From positions 81,044-145,043 of the forward strand of contig JBBRXX010000007.1 of the NCBI GenBank assembly GCA_038238245.1: DNA of 64,000 nt. Reading direction: 5' to 3'. A program made the translations under genes and the position numbers. Each line of letters begins with the position of its first letter. Position 1 is the stretch's first letter. The notes under the pieces were generated by a model. The model saw only the letters and a program-made list of their open reading frames with translations, did not search any database and had not been told where the DNA came from. Origin of the DNA: DASQHW01 sp038238245. Its GTDB lineage: Bacteria; Actinomycetota; Acidimicrobiia; IMCC26256; PALSA-610. This document shows, in pieces, positions 33,069 to 41,640 of this stretch.

Positions 33069-33769
33069 AGGTCGCGTCCCAGTACGCACAGGCCGACCGG
33101 AAGCCGCGTGAAACCGGCGCGCAGGTACAGGTCGAGCGCGCGTGTGTTGTCCTCTTGGGTGTTGACGAGCGCGCGGGCCGCGCCGTGCATCTGGAGCCAT
33201 CGCAAGCCGTCGTGCAGCAGCGCGCGTCCCAGGCCGCGGCCCTCACCGTCCGGACCGACCGCGAGTCGCTGGACATATCCGGTCGCTCCCGCGCGGCCGA
33301 AGAGCCCGTAGCCGAAGACGACGTCCTTGGTCGACGCGACACGGGTATGTGCGCGCGGCGTCGCGCGCATGGCCTCCCGCAACGCGAGCTCGTCGAACCG
33401 CCAGAACTCGTCGAACGAGGCGGCATCGACCTCGACGATCGCCTCCCGATCGGCCCGGCTGGCTCTTCTCGTCCGCCGGCTCGGGCGCGACAGCTCGTCG
33501 AGCGCGTGCTCGAGCAGGTGCAATCGTCCGCGCACCGCGAAGCCGCTCTCCACGAGCCAGACACTCGTGCCGGGTGCCACCGCGTTGGTCAGGACCTGCC
33601 GGTAGCCGTCGTCACGCAAGCGATCGAGCAGGCGCTCGAGCGTACGCGGCGATGGCGCGTCCACACCGCGGACTGCGATCGTCGCGATGTCGGGGCGCCC
33701 GTGCCATGTCGCGACCCGCACGACGCCGCCCCGAAACCGGTACGAATGCGCTTTCGCCTGCGCTTTCAC
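33065..33769 (-). CDS. GNAT N-acetyltransferase
   Basis: 234 residues. The C-terminal half is a complete GNAT fold: YVQRLAVGPDGEGRGLGRAL is the acetyl-CoA binding motif A, and LVNTQEDNTRALDLYLRAGF is motif B. The N-terminal half (DAPSPRTLERLLDRLRDDGY, WLVESGFAVRGRLHLLEH) looks like a reduced second GNAT module, as in MshD-type tandem proteins, but its acetyl-CoA loop is absent. The substrate is unknown. It overlaps DUF6049 by 4 bp and is divergent from the deacetylase gene. Confidence 0.85.
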   Translation of the reverse strand: MKAQAKAHSYRFRGGVVRVATWHGRPDIATIAVRGVDAPSPRTLERLLDRLRDDGYRQVLTNAVAPGTSVWLVESGFAVRGRLHLLEHALDELSRPSRRTRRASRADREAIVEVDAASFDEFWRFDELALREAMRATPRAHTRVASTKDVVFGYGLFGRAGATGYVQRLAVGPDGEGRGLGRALLHDGLRWLQMHGAARALVNTQEDNTRALDLYLRAGFTRLPVGLCVLGRDL

Positions 33770-33805
33770 CGGAGGCGAGCGTAGCGAGACGGGTACATTC
33801 CGTCA

Positions 33806-34804
33806 GTGCTCCTCGTCGCGACGGATCCTCGCTTCGAAGCACACGAGCCGGGGCGCGGGCACCCCGAGCGACCCCTTCGCCTGCGTGCCGTCCTCGACGG
33901 CCTCTACAACGAGGCGACCCGCGACGCGATCCGCTTGCTCGAACCGCGTGCCGCGACGCGCGAAGAGCTCGAGCGGGTGCACACCGATGCGTACCTCGAC
34001 CAGCTCCAGAGGTTCTGTGAGGCAGGAGGCGGGCCGATCGATCTCGACACGGCGGTGTCCGCGGCCTCCTGGGAAGCCGCGTCCTACGCCGCGGGGGCCG
34101 GACTCGCCGCCGTCGATGCCCTCGAGCGGGGTGAGGGCGACGCGGCGTTCTGCGCGGTGCGGCCCCCCGGGCACCACGCGGTCCCGTCGCGGGCGATGGG
34201 ATTCTGCCTCCTGAACAACGTCGCAGTGACGGCCGCGTCGCTGCGCGAACGCGGCGAACGCGTGCTGATCGTCGACTGGGACGCGCATCACGGCAACGGC
34301 ACCCAGGACATGTTCTGGGCGGACGCGAACGTGCTCTACGTGTCCATCCACCAATGGCCCCTCTATCCGGGAACCGGCCGGCTCGACGATCTCGGCGCGG
34401 GCCCGGGCCTGGGTGCGACGGTGAACTTCCCGCTCCCGGCGGGCGCGACGGGCGACGTGTTCCTGGCCGCGCTCGACACGGCCGCACCGCTCGTGGAGCA
34501 GTTCGCGCCCACCTGGGTGCTCGTCTCGGCCGGGTACGACGCGCACCGTGCCGACCCGCTCACCGGGCTCGCGCTGTCGTCCGGTGACTACGCCGCCCTC
34601 ACCGCGGGCGTCCTCGCGTTGGGCCCCGCCGGCCGCACCGTCATGTTCCTCGAGGGTGGCTACGACTTCGACGCCCTGCGAGCGTCGGTCGAGGCGACGG
34701 TCACCACGATCCTCGGAGTCCCGGTCCGGCCCGAGCCGCCGACCGCGGGCGGCCCCGGGCACACGGTCGTCCACGCGGCCCGTGACCTGCACGTCCCTTC
34801 CTGA
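33806..34804 (+). CDS. Histone-deacetylase-family (AcuC-like) deacetylase
   Basis: 332 residues from a GTG. The arginase-like deacetylase fold is complete: RPPGHHAVPSRAMGFCLLNN carries the paired active-site His, VDWDAHHGNGTQ supplies zinc-binding Asp and His, SAGYDAHRADPLTG supplies the third zinc ligand, and EGGYDFDAL carries the catalytic Tyr. Bacterial members remove acetyl groups from lysines (acetyl-CoA synthetase in the AcuC case) or from polyamines. The substrate cannot be decided. It faces away from the GNAT gene, which may be coincidence. Confidence 0.9.
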   Translation: MLLVATDPRFEAHEPGRGHPERPLRLRAVLDGLYNEATRDAIRLLEPRAATREELERVHTDAYLDQLQRFCEAGGGPIDLDTAVSAASWEAASYAAGAGLAAVDALERGEGDAAFCAVRPPGHHAVPSRAMGFCLLNNVAVTAASLRERGERVLIVDWDAHHGNGTQDMFWADANVLYVSIHQWPLYPGTGRLDDLGAGPGLGATVNFPLPAGATGDVFLAALDTAAPLVEQFAPTWVLVSAGYDAHRADPLTGLALSSGDYAALTAGVLALGPAGRTVMFLEGGYDFDALRASVEATVTTILGVPVRPEPPTAGGPGHTVVHAARDLHVPS

Positions 34805-34861
34805 CCGCGGCGAATCCCCGGACCCGGACCCTCCAGACGACCGCTCGTTCTGCCGATCGAG

Positions 34862-34938
34862 AACCCGAGAGTCGGGGGAGACGCACGCGAAGTCGACCCA
34901 GGGCGGCGCAACCCGAGTCGACCGAAGCAGGGAGACGG
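34862..34938 (+). promoter_or_regulatory. Structured leader upstream of the PilT-like gene
   Basis: Two hairpins lie before the GTG at 34942: CCCGA/TCGGG (34864-34868 with 34872-34876, 3-base loop), and GTCGAC paired with GTCGAC (34892-34897 with 34917-34922) enclosing GGG/CCC (34901-34903 with 34912-34914). Between them is GGGGGAGACGCACGC. The arrangement faintly recalls c-di-GMP-I riboswitches, which often precede pilus genes, but the conserved core is not fully matched. Confidence 0.3.
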
Positions 34939-34941
34939 CAC

Positions 34942-36039
34942 GTGTTGGATCTCGATCAGTTGCTGCGCCAGGCCGTCGAGCGCGGCGCGTCCGACGTGCA
35001 CATCAAGGTCGGCTCGCCGCCGTACATCCGCGTCGACGGACGGCTCGAGAAAACTGATCACGCCATGGTGTCCCCCGTCGAGACGGAACGAATCGCGTTC
35101 GCGGTCATGCCGAAGCAGCGCGCCGAAGAGTTCATCGCGTCGTCCGAAGCCGACTTCGCGTACTCGGTGTCCGGACTCGGCCGCTTCCGCGTGAACGTCA
35201 TGCGCCAGCGCGGCTCGGTCGGTCTGGTGTTGCGGCGCGTGCAGAGCGACATCCCGTCCTTCGAGAGCCTCGGGTTGCCGCCCGCGGTGAGGAAGCTCAC
35301 CGATCATCAGCGGGGCCTGATCCTCGTGACCGGTCCCACCGGTTCGGGCAAGACCACGACGCTCGGCACGATGGTCGACGCCATCAACGAGCGCTTCAAC
35401 AAGCACATCGTGACCATCGAGGATCCGATCGAGATCCTGCACGCCGACAAGTGCTCGATCGTGAACCAGCGGGAGGTCGGTACCGACACCGCCGACTTCA
35501 ACGCCGCGCTCAGGCGCGTGCTGCGCCAGGACCCCGACGTGATCCTGGTCGGTGAGATGCGCGATGTGGAGACGGTGAAGACCGCGCTCACGGCCGCGGA
35601 GACCGGGCACCTCGTGTTCTCGACGCTCCACACGATCAGCGCGACCGACTCGATCAACCGGATCATCGACTTCTTCCCGCCCCACGAGCAGCGGCAGGTG
35701 CGCATGTCGCTCGCGGCGTCCCTGCGCGGCATCGTCAGCCAGCGCCTCGTCGAGAAGCGGACCGGTGGCCGCGTGCCCGCCGTCGAGGTGCTCGTCGCCA
35801 CCGGACGCGTCTTCGACAAGATCGTGACGCCCGAAGAGACCCATGAGATCGAGCAGATCATCGCCGAGGGCGAGTACTACGGGATGCAGACCTTCGACCA
35901 GAGCCTGCTCGGGCTCTACAAGCAGGGACTGATCGACCTCCGCGAGGCGCTCGCCTCCTCGACGACTCCGCACGACCTCCGGCTGATGATCGAGCAGTAC
36001 ACGATGGAACAAGCAGCCGAGAAGGCCGCGGCGACCTAG
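34942..36039 (+). CDS. PilT-like type IV pilus ATPase
   Basis: 365 residues from a GTG. N-terminal PAS-like fold: QAVERGASDVHIKVGSPPYI. ATPase: Walker A TGPTGSGKTTTLGTMVDAIN, Asp box region TIEDPIEILH, Walker B RQDPDVILVGEMRD, His box ETGHLVFSTLHTISATDSI. PilT-type ATPases disassemble pilin to retract the pilus. The place of the PilT hallmark AIRNLIRE reads GRVFDKIVTPEE, so the motif is diverged. No other pilus gene is in the window. It could also be a PilU-like or generic secretion ATPase. Confidence 0.85.
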   Translation: MLDLDQLLRQAVERGASDVHIKVGSPPYIRVDGRLEKTDHAMVSPVETERIAFAVMPKQRAEEFIASSEADFAYSVSGLGRFRVNVMRQRGSVGLVLRRVQSDIPSFESLGLPPAVRKLTDHQRGLILVTGPTGSGKTTTLGTMVDAINERFNKHIVTIEDPIEILHADKCSIVNQREVGTDTADFNAALRRVLRQDPDVILVGEMRDVETVKTALTAAETGHLVFSTLHTISATDSINRIIDFFPPHEQRQVRMSLAASLRGIVSQRLVEKRTGGRVPAVEVLVATGRVFDKIVTPEETHEIEQIIAEGEYYGMQTFDQSLLGLYKQGLIDLREALASSTTPHDLRLMIEQYTMEQAAEKAAAT

Positions 36040-36094
36040 CGCGTACGGCAAACGAACCGAGGCGCGCGCGCTCCAGCCGCAAGAATGGGCGGTC

Positions 36095-37519
36095 GTGACC
36101 GCAGTACCGCCGCGCCTCGAACGCTTCTTCGAGCCTGATTCGCCCACGCAGCAGCTCGCGGCGCGCCTCGCCAAGCAGGGTCACCGCGCCTATCTCGTCG
36201 GGGGAAGTGTGCGCGACTCGCTGCTCGACCGCGAGATCGGCGACGTCGACATCGCAACCGACGCCCGACCGGACGTGATCGAAGCGACGCTGCGTCCATG
36301 GGCGGACGCCGTGTGGCTGCAGGGCCAACGATTCGGCACCATCGGCTGCGAGAAGGACGGTGAGCGGTTCGAGGTCACGACCTTCCGCGCCGACGTGTAC
36401 CGACCCGAGAGCCGCAAGCCCGAGGTGACGTTCTCCGACGACATCGTGACCGATCTGTCGCGGCGCGATTTCACGGTCAACGCGATGGCGATCGCACTCG
36501 ACGATCCCACACTCGTCGATCCTTTCGACGGTCTCCCCGACCTTGCGGATCGCCGGCTGCGCACCCCGCTGTCGCCCGAGGTGTCGTTCGACGACGACCC
36601 GCTGCGCATGCTGCGCGGCGCCCGTTTCGTGGCGACCCTCGGCTTCGAACCCGCACACGAGATCGTCGCCGCGATCGGCGACATGCGGGAGCGACTCTCG
36701 ATCGTGAGCGCGGAACGCATACGCGACGAGCTGTCGAAATTGCTGCTCGCCCAGGATCCCTCACCGGGATTGTGGCTGATCGCCCGCACGCGTCTTGCTG
36801 ACGAGTTTCTGCCCGAGCTGAACGCGATGCAACTCGAGCAGGACCCGATCCACCGTCACAAGGACGTGTTGGCGCACACCATCGCGGTCGTCGCCAAGAC
36901 CTCACCGCGCCCGAAGTTGCGGCTGGCCGCGTTGATGCACGACGTCGGCAAGCCGCGCACGCGCGGCTTCGGGCCGCAAGGCGTGACGTTCCATCACCAC
37001 GAGGTGGTCGGCGCGCGCATCGCACGGGACCGTCTGACCGCCTTGCGATACCCGACCGAAGTGATCGAGGACGTCACGAAGCTCGTCGAGCTCCACCTGC
37101 GCTTCCACACCTACCGGATGGGATGGACCGACAGCGCCGTGCGCCGCTACGTGCGCGACGCCGGCGATCTGCTCGACGACCTGAACGAGCTGACGCGGTC
37201 GGACTGCACGACGCGCGACGCGCGCAAGGCCGATGCACTCGCGCGCCGCATGGACGAGCTGGAAGCGCGCATTGCCGAGCTGCGCGAGCAGGAGGAGCTG
37301 GCGCGGATCAAGCCGCCGCTCGACGGCCGCCAGGTGATGGAGTTCCTCGGCGTGGCGCCGGGCCCGGTCGTCGGCCGGGCACTGGAGTTCCTGCTCGAGC
37401 TGCGCCTCGACGAGGGGCCGATGACCGACGAGGACGCGTACGCGCGGCTGGCGTCGTGGGCCAAGGAACAAGGAATCGACGTCCCGCCGGAAGCTCAGGC
37501 GACGTCGAACGAGAACTAG
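36095..37519 (+). CDS. pcnA: CCA tRNA nucleotidyltransferase, HD-domain type
   Basis: 474 residues from a GTG. Class II nucleotidyltransferase head: YLVGGSVRDSLLDREIGDVD with the two catalytic Asp in DVDIAT, then RRDFTVNAMAIAL and DPLRMLRGARF. An HD domain follows (LAALMHDVGKPRTR, HHHEVVGARIARDRL) and a C-terminal helical part. It adds or repairs the 3' CCA of tRNAs; neither tRNA gene in this window encodes CCA. In mycobacteria pcnA also lies beside murJ. It converges with the methyltransferase gene, overlapping by 4 bp. Confidence 0.93.
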   Translation: MTAVPPRLERFFEPDSPTQQLAARLAKQGHRAYLVGGSVRDSLLDREIGDVDIATDARPDVIEATLRPWADAVWLQGQRFGTIGCEKDGERFEVTTFRADVYRPESRKPEVTFSDDIVTDLSRRDFTVNAMAIALDDPTLVDPFDGLPDLADRRLRTPLSPEVSFDDDPLRMLRGARFVATLGFEPAHEIVAAIGDMRERLSIVSAERIRDELSKLLLAQDPSPGLWLIARTRLADEFLPELNAMQLEQDPIHRHKDVLAHTIAVVAKTSPRPKLRLAALMHDVGKPRTRGFGPQGVTFHHHEVVGARIARDRLTALRYPTEVIEDVTKLVELHLRFHTYRMGWTDSAVRRYVRDAGDLLDDLNELTRSDCTTRDARKADALARRMDELEARIAELREQEELARIKPPLDGRQVMEFLGVAPGPVVGRALEFLLELRLDEGPMTDEDAYARLASWAKEQGIDVPPEAQATSNEN

Positions 37520-38241
37520 ACGCCTTCCTTGCGCGCGCGCCAGACGACCACCGCCGGCACCTGCGGGCCGGGGTCTGTGCTCGGCGCCGGTTCGGGCTCG
37601 AGCAGCGCGTCGACGCGGTAGCCCGCGCGATGCAACGACGCGAACACGTCGGCCATCGTGTGCGGGAACACGCGGATCCGCTCGTCCTCGCGTGTCACTT
37701 CGGCGGGCTGCCGGTCGAAGTACGAGCGCCGGACCTCGACCGCCCCGAGCGGAAGTGCACCTGGGGCCGCGCCCTCCCGTCCGACCGCGAGCGCCATCGG
37801 GTGCTCGACGGAGAACACGAACGGTGCGCCCGGGCGAAGGACGCGGTGCACCTGGCGGAAGAGCCGGTCGACGTCGCCGATCTCCCCGAGGACGCACGCG
37901 GCGAACGCGATGTCGATCGAGTCCGCGCGCAAGAACGCGAGGTCGGCGACGTCGCCCTCGTGCCATTCGACCCGCGTCTCGGCGGCGTCCGCGAGCTTGC
38001 GCGCCAGCGAGAGCTGTGCCGTGGATCGATCGAGCGCGATGACGTGGGCCCCGTCCTTCGAGAAGGCGATGGCGTTCTCGCCGCTGCCGCACCCGAGGTC
38101 CAGCACGCGCTTGCCCTTCACGTCACCGCACAGCCGCAACTCGGCTTCGGTCGGCGCGCCGGGCGCGTACGTGACGTCGTCGACGTTCGCCGCACCGCCG
38201 CGGCGCGCCGCGATGCGATCCCACACTTCGGTATTGGTCAC
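37516..38241 (-). CDS. Class I SAM-dependent methyltransferase
   Basis: 241 residues. Motif I VLDLGCGSGENAIAFSKDGA, followed by VIALDRSTAQLSLAR (acidic residue for SAM ribose), DVADLAFLRADSIDIAFAAC, and HRVLRPGAPFVFSVEHPMAL. These mark a Methyltransf_11/25-type enzyme. The substrate is not deducible; the C-terminal FPHTMADVFASLHRAGYRV recalls small-molecule methyltransferases. It lies 19 bp after ino1 on the same strand only by position; its own start is upstream of pcnA's tail on the other strand. Confidence 0.87.
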   Translation of the reverse strand: MTNTEVWDRIAARRGGAANVDDVTYAPGAPTEAELRLCGDVKGKRVLDLGCGSGENAIAFSKDGAHVIALDRSTAQLSLARKLADAAETRVEWHEGDVADLAFLRADSIDIAFAACVLGEIGDVDRLFRQVHRVLRPGAPFVFSVEHPMALAVGREGAAPGALPLGAVEVRRSYFDRQPAEVTREDERIRVFPHTMADVFASLHRAGYRVDALLEPEPAPSTDPGPQVPAVVVWRARKEGV

Positions 38242-38260
38242 GGTCGCATTATGAACCGCG

Positions 38261-39352
38261 CTACGAACCGGCGGCGAACTCCTCCACCATCCGGTGTGCT
38301 TCGTCGTCGTGGTACTGCACCGGCGGTGACTTCATGAAGTAGGCGGACGGGCCGAGCAGCGGGCCGCCGATGCCGCGGTCGAGCGCAAGCTTGGCGCACC
38401 GCACCGCGTCGATGATCACGCCCGCCGAGTTCGGCGAGTCCCACACTTCGAGCTTCAGCTCGACACTGAGGGGGACGTCTCCGAAGTTGCGGCCTTCGAG
38501 CCTGATGTACGCCCACTTCCGGTCGTTGAGCCACGGGACGTGATCAGAAGGCCCGATGTGCACGTGCTCGCTGCTGATTCCCTGGTCGATCTGACTGGTG
38601 ACCGACTGCGTCTTGCTGATCTTCTTGGACAGCAAGCGCTCGCGCTCGAGCATGTTCTTGAAGTCCATGTTGCCGCCGAAGTTCAGCTGGTACGTGTTGT
38701 CGATCGCCAAGCCGCGGTCCTCGAAGAGGCGAGCGAGCAGGCGGTGCGTGATCGTGGCGCCGACCTGGCTCTTGATGTCGTCGCCGATGATCGGGACGCC
38801 CGCCATCTCGAACTTCTTGGCCCACTCGGGATTGCTCGCGATGAACACCGGGATCGCGTTCACGAACCCGACGCCGGCGTCGAGCGCGGCCTGCGCGTAG
38901 TGGCGCTGCGCGTTCTCGGATCCGACCGGCAGGTAGCTCACGAGGACGTCGGCCCGCGCGTCACGCAGCGCCTGCGCCACGTCCACCGGCGCGGCCGGAC
39001 TCTCCTCGACGACCTCGCGATAGAACTGCCCGAGGCCGTCGAGCGTCGGACCGCGTTGCACGAGGACGCCCAGCTCGGGGACCTCGGCGAACTTGATCGT
39101 GTTGTTGATGCTCGTGAAGATCGCCTTGCCGAGATCGAGCCCGACCTTGTCGGCGTCCACGTCGAACGCGGCGACGAACTGGACGTCGCCCACGTGGTAC
39201 CCGCCGAGCTCCACGTGCATCAGCCCGGGGACGCGCTCGGACGGGTCCGCGCCTCGGTAGAACTGCACGCCTTGCACGAGGCTGCTCGCGCAGTTGCCGA
39301 TGCCGGCGACCGCAACACGGACCTTCTTGCGGGGAGAAGTGGGGGAAGTCAT
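38261..39352 (-). CDS. ino1: Inositol-3-phosphate synthase
   Basis: 363 residues from the ATG at 39352, overlapping the PadR stop (ATGA). The NAD-binding GIGNCASSLVQG motif opens the protein. NTYQLNFGGNMDFKNMLERE and KSQVGATITHRLLARLFEDR are typical of the short actinobacterial enzyme, as is the end YFMKSPPVQYHDDEA. It converts glucose-6-phosphate to inositol-3-phosphate, the precursor of phosphatidylinositol and, in actinobacteria, of mycothiol. The coupled PadR regulator gene and the palindrome at its promoter suggest local control. Confidence 0.95.
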   Translation of the reverse strand: MTSPTSPRKKVRVAVAGIGNCASSLVQGVQFYRGADPSERVPGLMHVELGGYHVGDVQFVAAFDVDADKVGLDLGKAIFTSINNTIKFAEVPELGVLVQRGPTLDGLGQFYREVVEESPAAPVDVAQALRDARADVLVSYLPVGSENAQRHYAQAALDAGVGFVNAIPVFIASNPEWAKKFEMAGVPIIGDDIKSQVGATITHRLLARLFEDRGLAIDNTYQLNFGGNMDFKNMLERERLLSKKISKTQSVTSQIDQGISSEHVHIGPSDHVPWLNDRKWAYIRLEGRNFGDVPLSVELKLEVWDSPNSAGVIIDAVRCAKLALDRGIGGPLLGPSAYFMKSPPVQYHDDEAHRMVEEFAAGS

Positions 39353-39972
39353 GCCGAAACTCCTTCGGGACGGTCGCCGAGCTGTTCCGTGCGCTCTTGC
39401 GCAATGAGCTCGTCGATCCATTCGAGATCGTGCTGGGTGGAGGTGGCCCGGTGCTCGAGGAGCGCCCGGGTGTAACGGTCGATCGCTCGCGTCGCGGGCT
39501 TGCGCTCGGTGGCGAGACGCTGGGTGAGCTGCGCCCGGCGGCGCTCCAGAAATGCGAGGCGCCCGGCCGGCTCGAGGTAGCGACAGAACGACAGCTTCAG
39601 CGCGAAGGCCCGCTCGTCGTCGCCGGACTCGTCGGTGAGCAGCTCGGCGAACAACGCCCGGCCGCGATCGGTGATCCGGTAGGCCTTGCGGGTGCGGCGG
39701 CTCGGTCGCACGCGCCGCCGCTGACGGGCGGCCGCGAGGTCGCCGGTGAGCGAGCCGGTGGGGACGAATCCCCCGCCCGGCGCACCGCCGGTGCCGGCCT
39801 CTTCGTCGACCTCTTCGATCTCGCCGCCCCGCTCCAGACGGCGCAGCGCCGGGTACAGCGACCCGAAGGAGATCCCCCAGAGCGGGCCGAGCGTCTCCGA
39901 GAGCCGCTTCTTCAGCTCGTAGCCGTGCCGCGGTTGCTCGGCGAGCAGACCCAGGACGGCCAGTTCCAACAT
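39349..39972 (-). CDS. PadR family transcriptional regulator
   Basis: 207 residues from the ATG at 39972. The winged helix at the N-terminus is characteristic: MLELAVLGLLAEQPRHGYEL and WGISFGSLYPALRRLERGG. A longer insert (EEVDEEAGTGGAPGGGF) interrupts the wing region before KAYRITDRGRALFAELL. The C-terminal helical part is the dimerisation segment. It is co-transcribed with ino1, as in mycobacteria. A 25-bp palindrome sits 7 bp before its start and is probably its operator, so it likely controls itself and ino1. Confidence 0.88.
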   Translation of the reverse strand: MLELAVLGLLAEQPRHGYELKKRLSETLGPLWGISFGSLYPALRRLERGGEIEEVDEEAGTGGAPGGGFVPTGSLTGDLAAARQRRRVRPSRRTRKAYRITDRGRALFAELLTDESGDDERAFALKLSFCRYLEPAGRLAFLERRRAQLTQRLATERKPATRAIDRYTRALLEHRATSTQHDLEWIDELIAQERTEQLGDRPEGVSA

Positions 39973-39979
39973 GTGTTCC

Positions 39980-40004
39980 ACGATATATCGAAACGATATA
40001 TCGT
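39980..40004. promoter_or_regulatory. 25-bp palindromic operator in the padR-ino1 promoter
   Basis: ACGATATATCG (39980-39990) and CGATATATCGT (39994-40004) form a perfect palindrome around AAA. Each arm contains the self-complementary CGATATATCG. On the minus strand a promoter with TTGCAC (40008-40003), 17-base spacer and TATCGT (39985-39980) is covered by it, so a bound protein would block RNA polymerase. The AT-rich core stands out in this GC-rich sequence. Confidence 0.7.
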
Positions 40005-40139
40005 GCAAGCCGGTTCCATGCCATATACAGGGATTTCGGCTGGGTGCAGCGACAGGCTCGAGAAGGCGCGATGACGCGCGTGTGAACAGCGCGCGTCGCG
40101 GATGAGCGCGACGACCTCCGCCCCTACACTTTCGCCACG

Positions 40140-40505
40140 ATGCATCGCGTCACCGACTACGCGCTGGCCCGCCGTGCCGTGTTGCGCGACTTCCGCCGCG
40201 GCGCGCTGACGCGTCTCGAGGTGTGCGACGCGCATCCCGAGCTCATGCGGGCGGCGCAATGCATCGGGGTTGACCTCGCCGACGAGTGCCCGGTCTGCGG
40301 CGCGACGAACCTGCGGCTGGTGTCGTACGTGTACGGCGACAAGCTGAAGCAGGCGAACGGCCGCGCGATCAGCAACGAGGCCGAGCTGCGGAAGCTCGGT
40401 GCGTCCTGCGACGAGTTCGCTTGCTATGACGTCGAGGTCTGCGTCGAGTGCCGCTGGAACCATCTCCGCCGGCAGTCGCTGCACGGTCGCCTCCACGCGA
40501 GCTGA
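40140..40505 (+). CDS. DUF5318 family zinc-ribbon-like protein
   Basis: 121 residues. The start MHRVTDYALARRAVLRDFRR and the cysteine pairs CPVCGA and CVECRWNHL, separated by about 55 residues, suggest one metal site. The sequence matches the DUF5318 pattern found near ino1-padR in actinobacteria. The role is unknown. The 135 bp between it and the PadR promoter palindrome show no other gene. Confidence 0.82.
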   Translation: MHRVTDYALARRAVLRDFRRGALTRLEVCDAHPELMRAAQCIGVDLADECPVCGATNLRLVSYVYGDKLKQANGRAISNEAELRKLGASCDEFACYDVEVCVECRWNHLRRQSLHGRLHAS

Positions 40506-40516
40506 CCGATCGCGTC

Positions 40517-41326
40517 GTGCCGGACGAAGCCGAGGTCGCGCGTTGCGGTGACGTCGCGACCCCGGTATCGCTCGCACGCGATCTCCGGGCGCTCGGGGTG
40601 CCCGAGGGCGCGACGGTGATCGTGCATTCGTCGCTCTCGCGGCTCGGGTGGGTCGCAGGAGGCGCGCAGGCCGTCGTCGAAGCGCTGCGGCAGGTCGTCG
40701 GCGCGGAGGGAACGCTCGTGATGCCGGCCCACTCCGGTCATCTCAGCGAACCCAGCCTCTGGAAGCACCCGCCGGTGCCGGAGGCGTGGTGGCCGGTGAT
40801 TCGTGCGGAGACCACGCCGTTCGACCCGCAGGTCACGCCGACACGGGAAATGGGCGCCATCGTCGAGTGCTTCCGCCACGTCCCCGGCGTCGTGCGGAGT
40901 GCGCACCCGCGCCATTCCTTCGTCGCGCTCGGCCCGCTCGCCGGCGCGATCGTCGCCGACCACCGCCTCGAAGGGGGCCTGGGTGAGCATTCGCCGCTCG
41001 CGCGGTGCTACGAGCGCGACGCGTTGGTGCTGTTGCTCGGTGTCGGCCACGGCAACAACACCTCGTTGCACCTCGCCGAGGCGCGGGCGGATTTCACCCG
41101 CAAGAGACTCCGGAACGGCTCACCGATGCTCCAAGAGGGACGGCGGCAGTGGGTCGTGTACGAGGAAGACGAGATCGACAGCAGCGACTTCGAAAAGATC
41201 GGTGCGGCGTTCACCGAGACCGGTGAAGAGCGGACGGGTGACGCCGGCGGCGGGACCGCACGGCTGATGTCGCAGCGCGCGATCATCGACTTCGCCGTCG
41301 CGTGGATGAACGCCAACCGCACCTAG
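40517..41326 (+). CDS. AAC(3)-family N-acetyltransferase
   Basis: 269 residues from the GTG at 40517; an earlier in-frame start at 40448 lies inside the previous gene. Antibiotic_NAT family motifs: ATVIVHSSLSRLGWVAGGAQ, GAEGTLVMPAHSGHLSEP, REMGAIVECFRHVPGV, and HPRHSFVALGPLA. These enzymes acetylate the 3-amino group of aminoglycosides, or unknown amines in many environmental members. Being chromosomal in a housekeeping region, a role in resistance is uncertain. Confidence 0.87.
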   Translation: MPDEAEVARCGDVATPVSLARDLRALGVPEGATVIVHSSLSRLGWVAGGAQAVVEALRQVVGAEGTLVMPAHSGHLSEPSLWKHPPVPEAWWPVIRAETTPFDPQVTPTREMGAIVECFRHVPGVVRSAHPRHSFVALGPLAGAIVADHRLEGGLGEHSPLARCYERDALVLLLGVGHGNNTSLHLAEARADFTRKRLRNGSPMLQEGRRQWVVYEEDEIDSSDFEKIGAAFTETGEERTGDAGGGTARLMSQRAIIDFAVAWMNANRT

Positions 41327-41335
41327 TCAGCTCGG

Positions 41336-41533
41336 TCAGCTCGCGTCGTAGGGCTCTTCGCCCGCCGGTTCGCAGGGGTACTGCGAGACACACGAGACGC
41401 ACCACAGCTCAGGATCGGGAACGACCGTGTGCGATGGCGGATGCTCCCAGGTCTCCGGCACGACATAGACGCGCCGCACGATCACGAGCTCCTCGTCCAC
41501 GAACCCGCAGTTCTCGCACGCCCGTTCGGTCAC
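41336..41533 (-). CDS. Small two-CxxC protein of unknown function
   Basis: 65 residues. Two metal-binding-like pairs, CENCG near residue 6 and CVSC near residue 45, flank a strand-rich middle (ELVIVRRVYVVPETW). A zinc-ribbon fold is plausible. It ends 9 bp after the acetyltransferase stop, convergently. The paired cysteines and compact length argue for a real gene. Confidence 0.65.
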   Translation of the reverse strand: MTERACENCGFVDEELVIVRRVYVVPETWEHPPSHTVVPDPELWCVSCVSQYPCEPAGEEPYDAS

Positions 41534-41640
41534 GAAGGTGATTCTGACGCGATCGCGCAGGTGCGTCAGGGTCGTTCTTTGGGTACGCTGGTTTTACCGC
41601 CGGGAGCCGAGGGTGCCCTGGACGGTGGAGGATCGTCGAG

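Noticed and set aside
30957..33311. A 784-codon open frame on the plus strand.
   Set aside because: It is a low-complexity Arg/Gly/Asp-rich complement of murJ and the DUF6049 gene.
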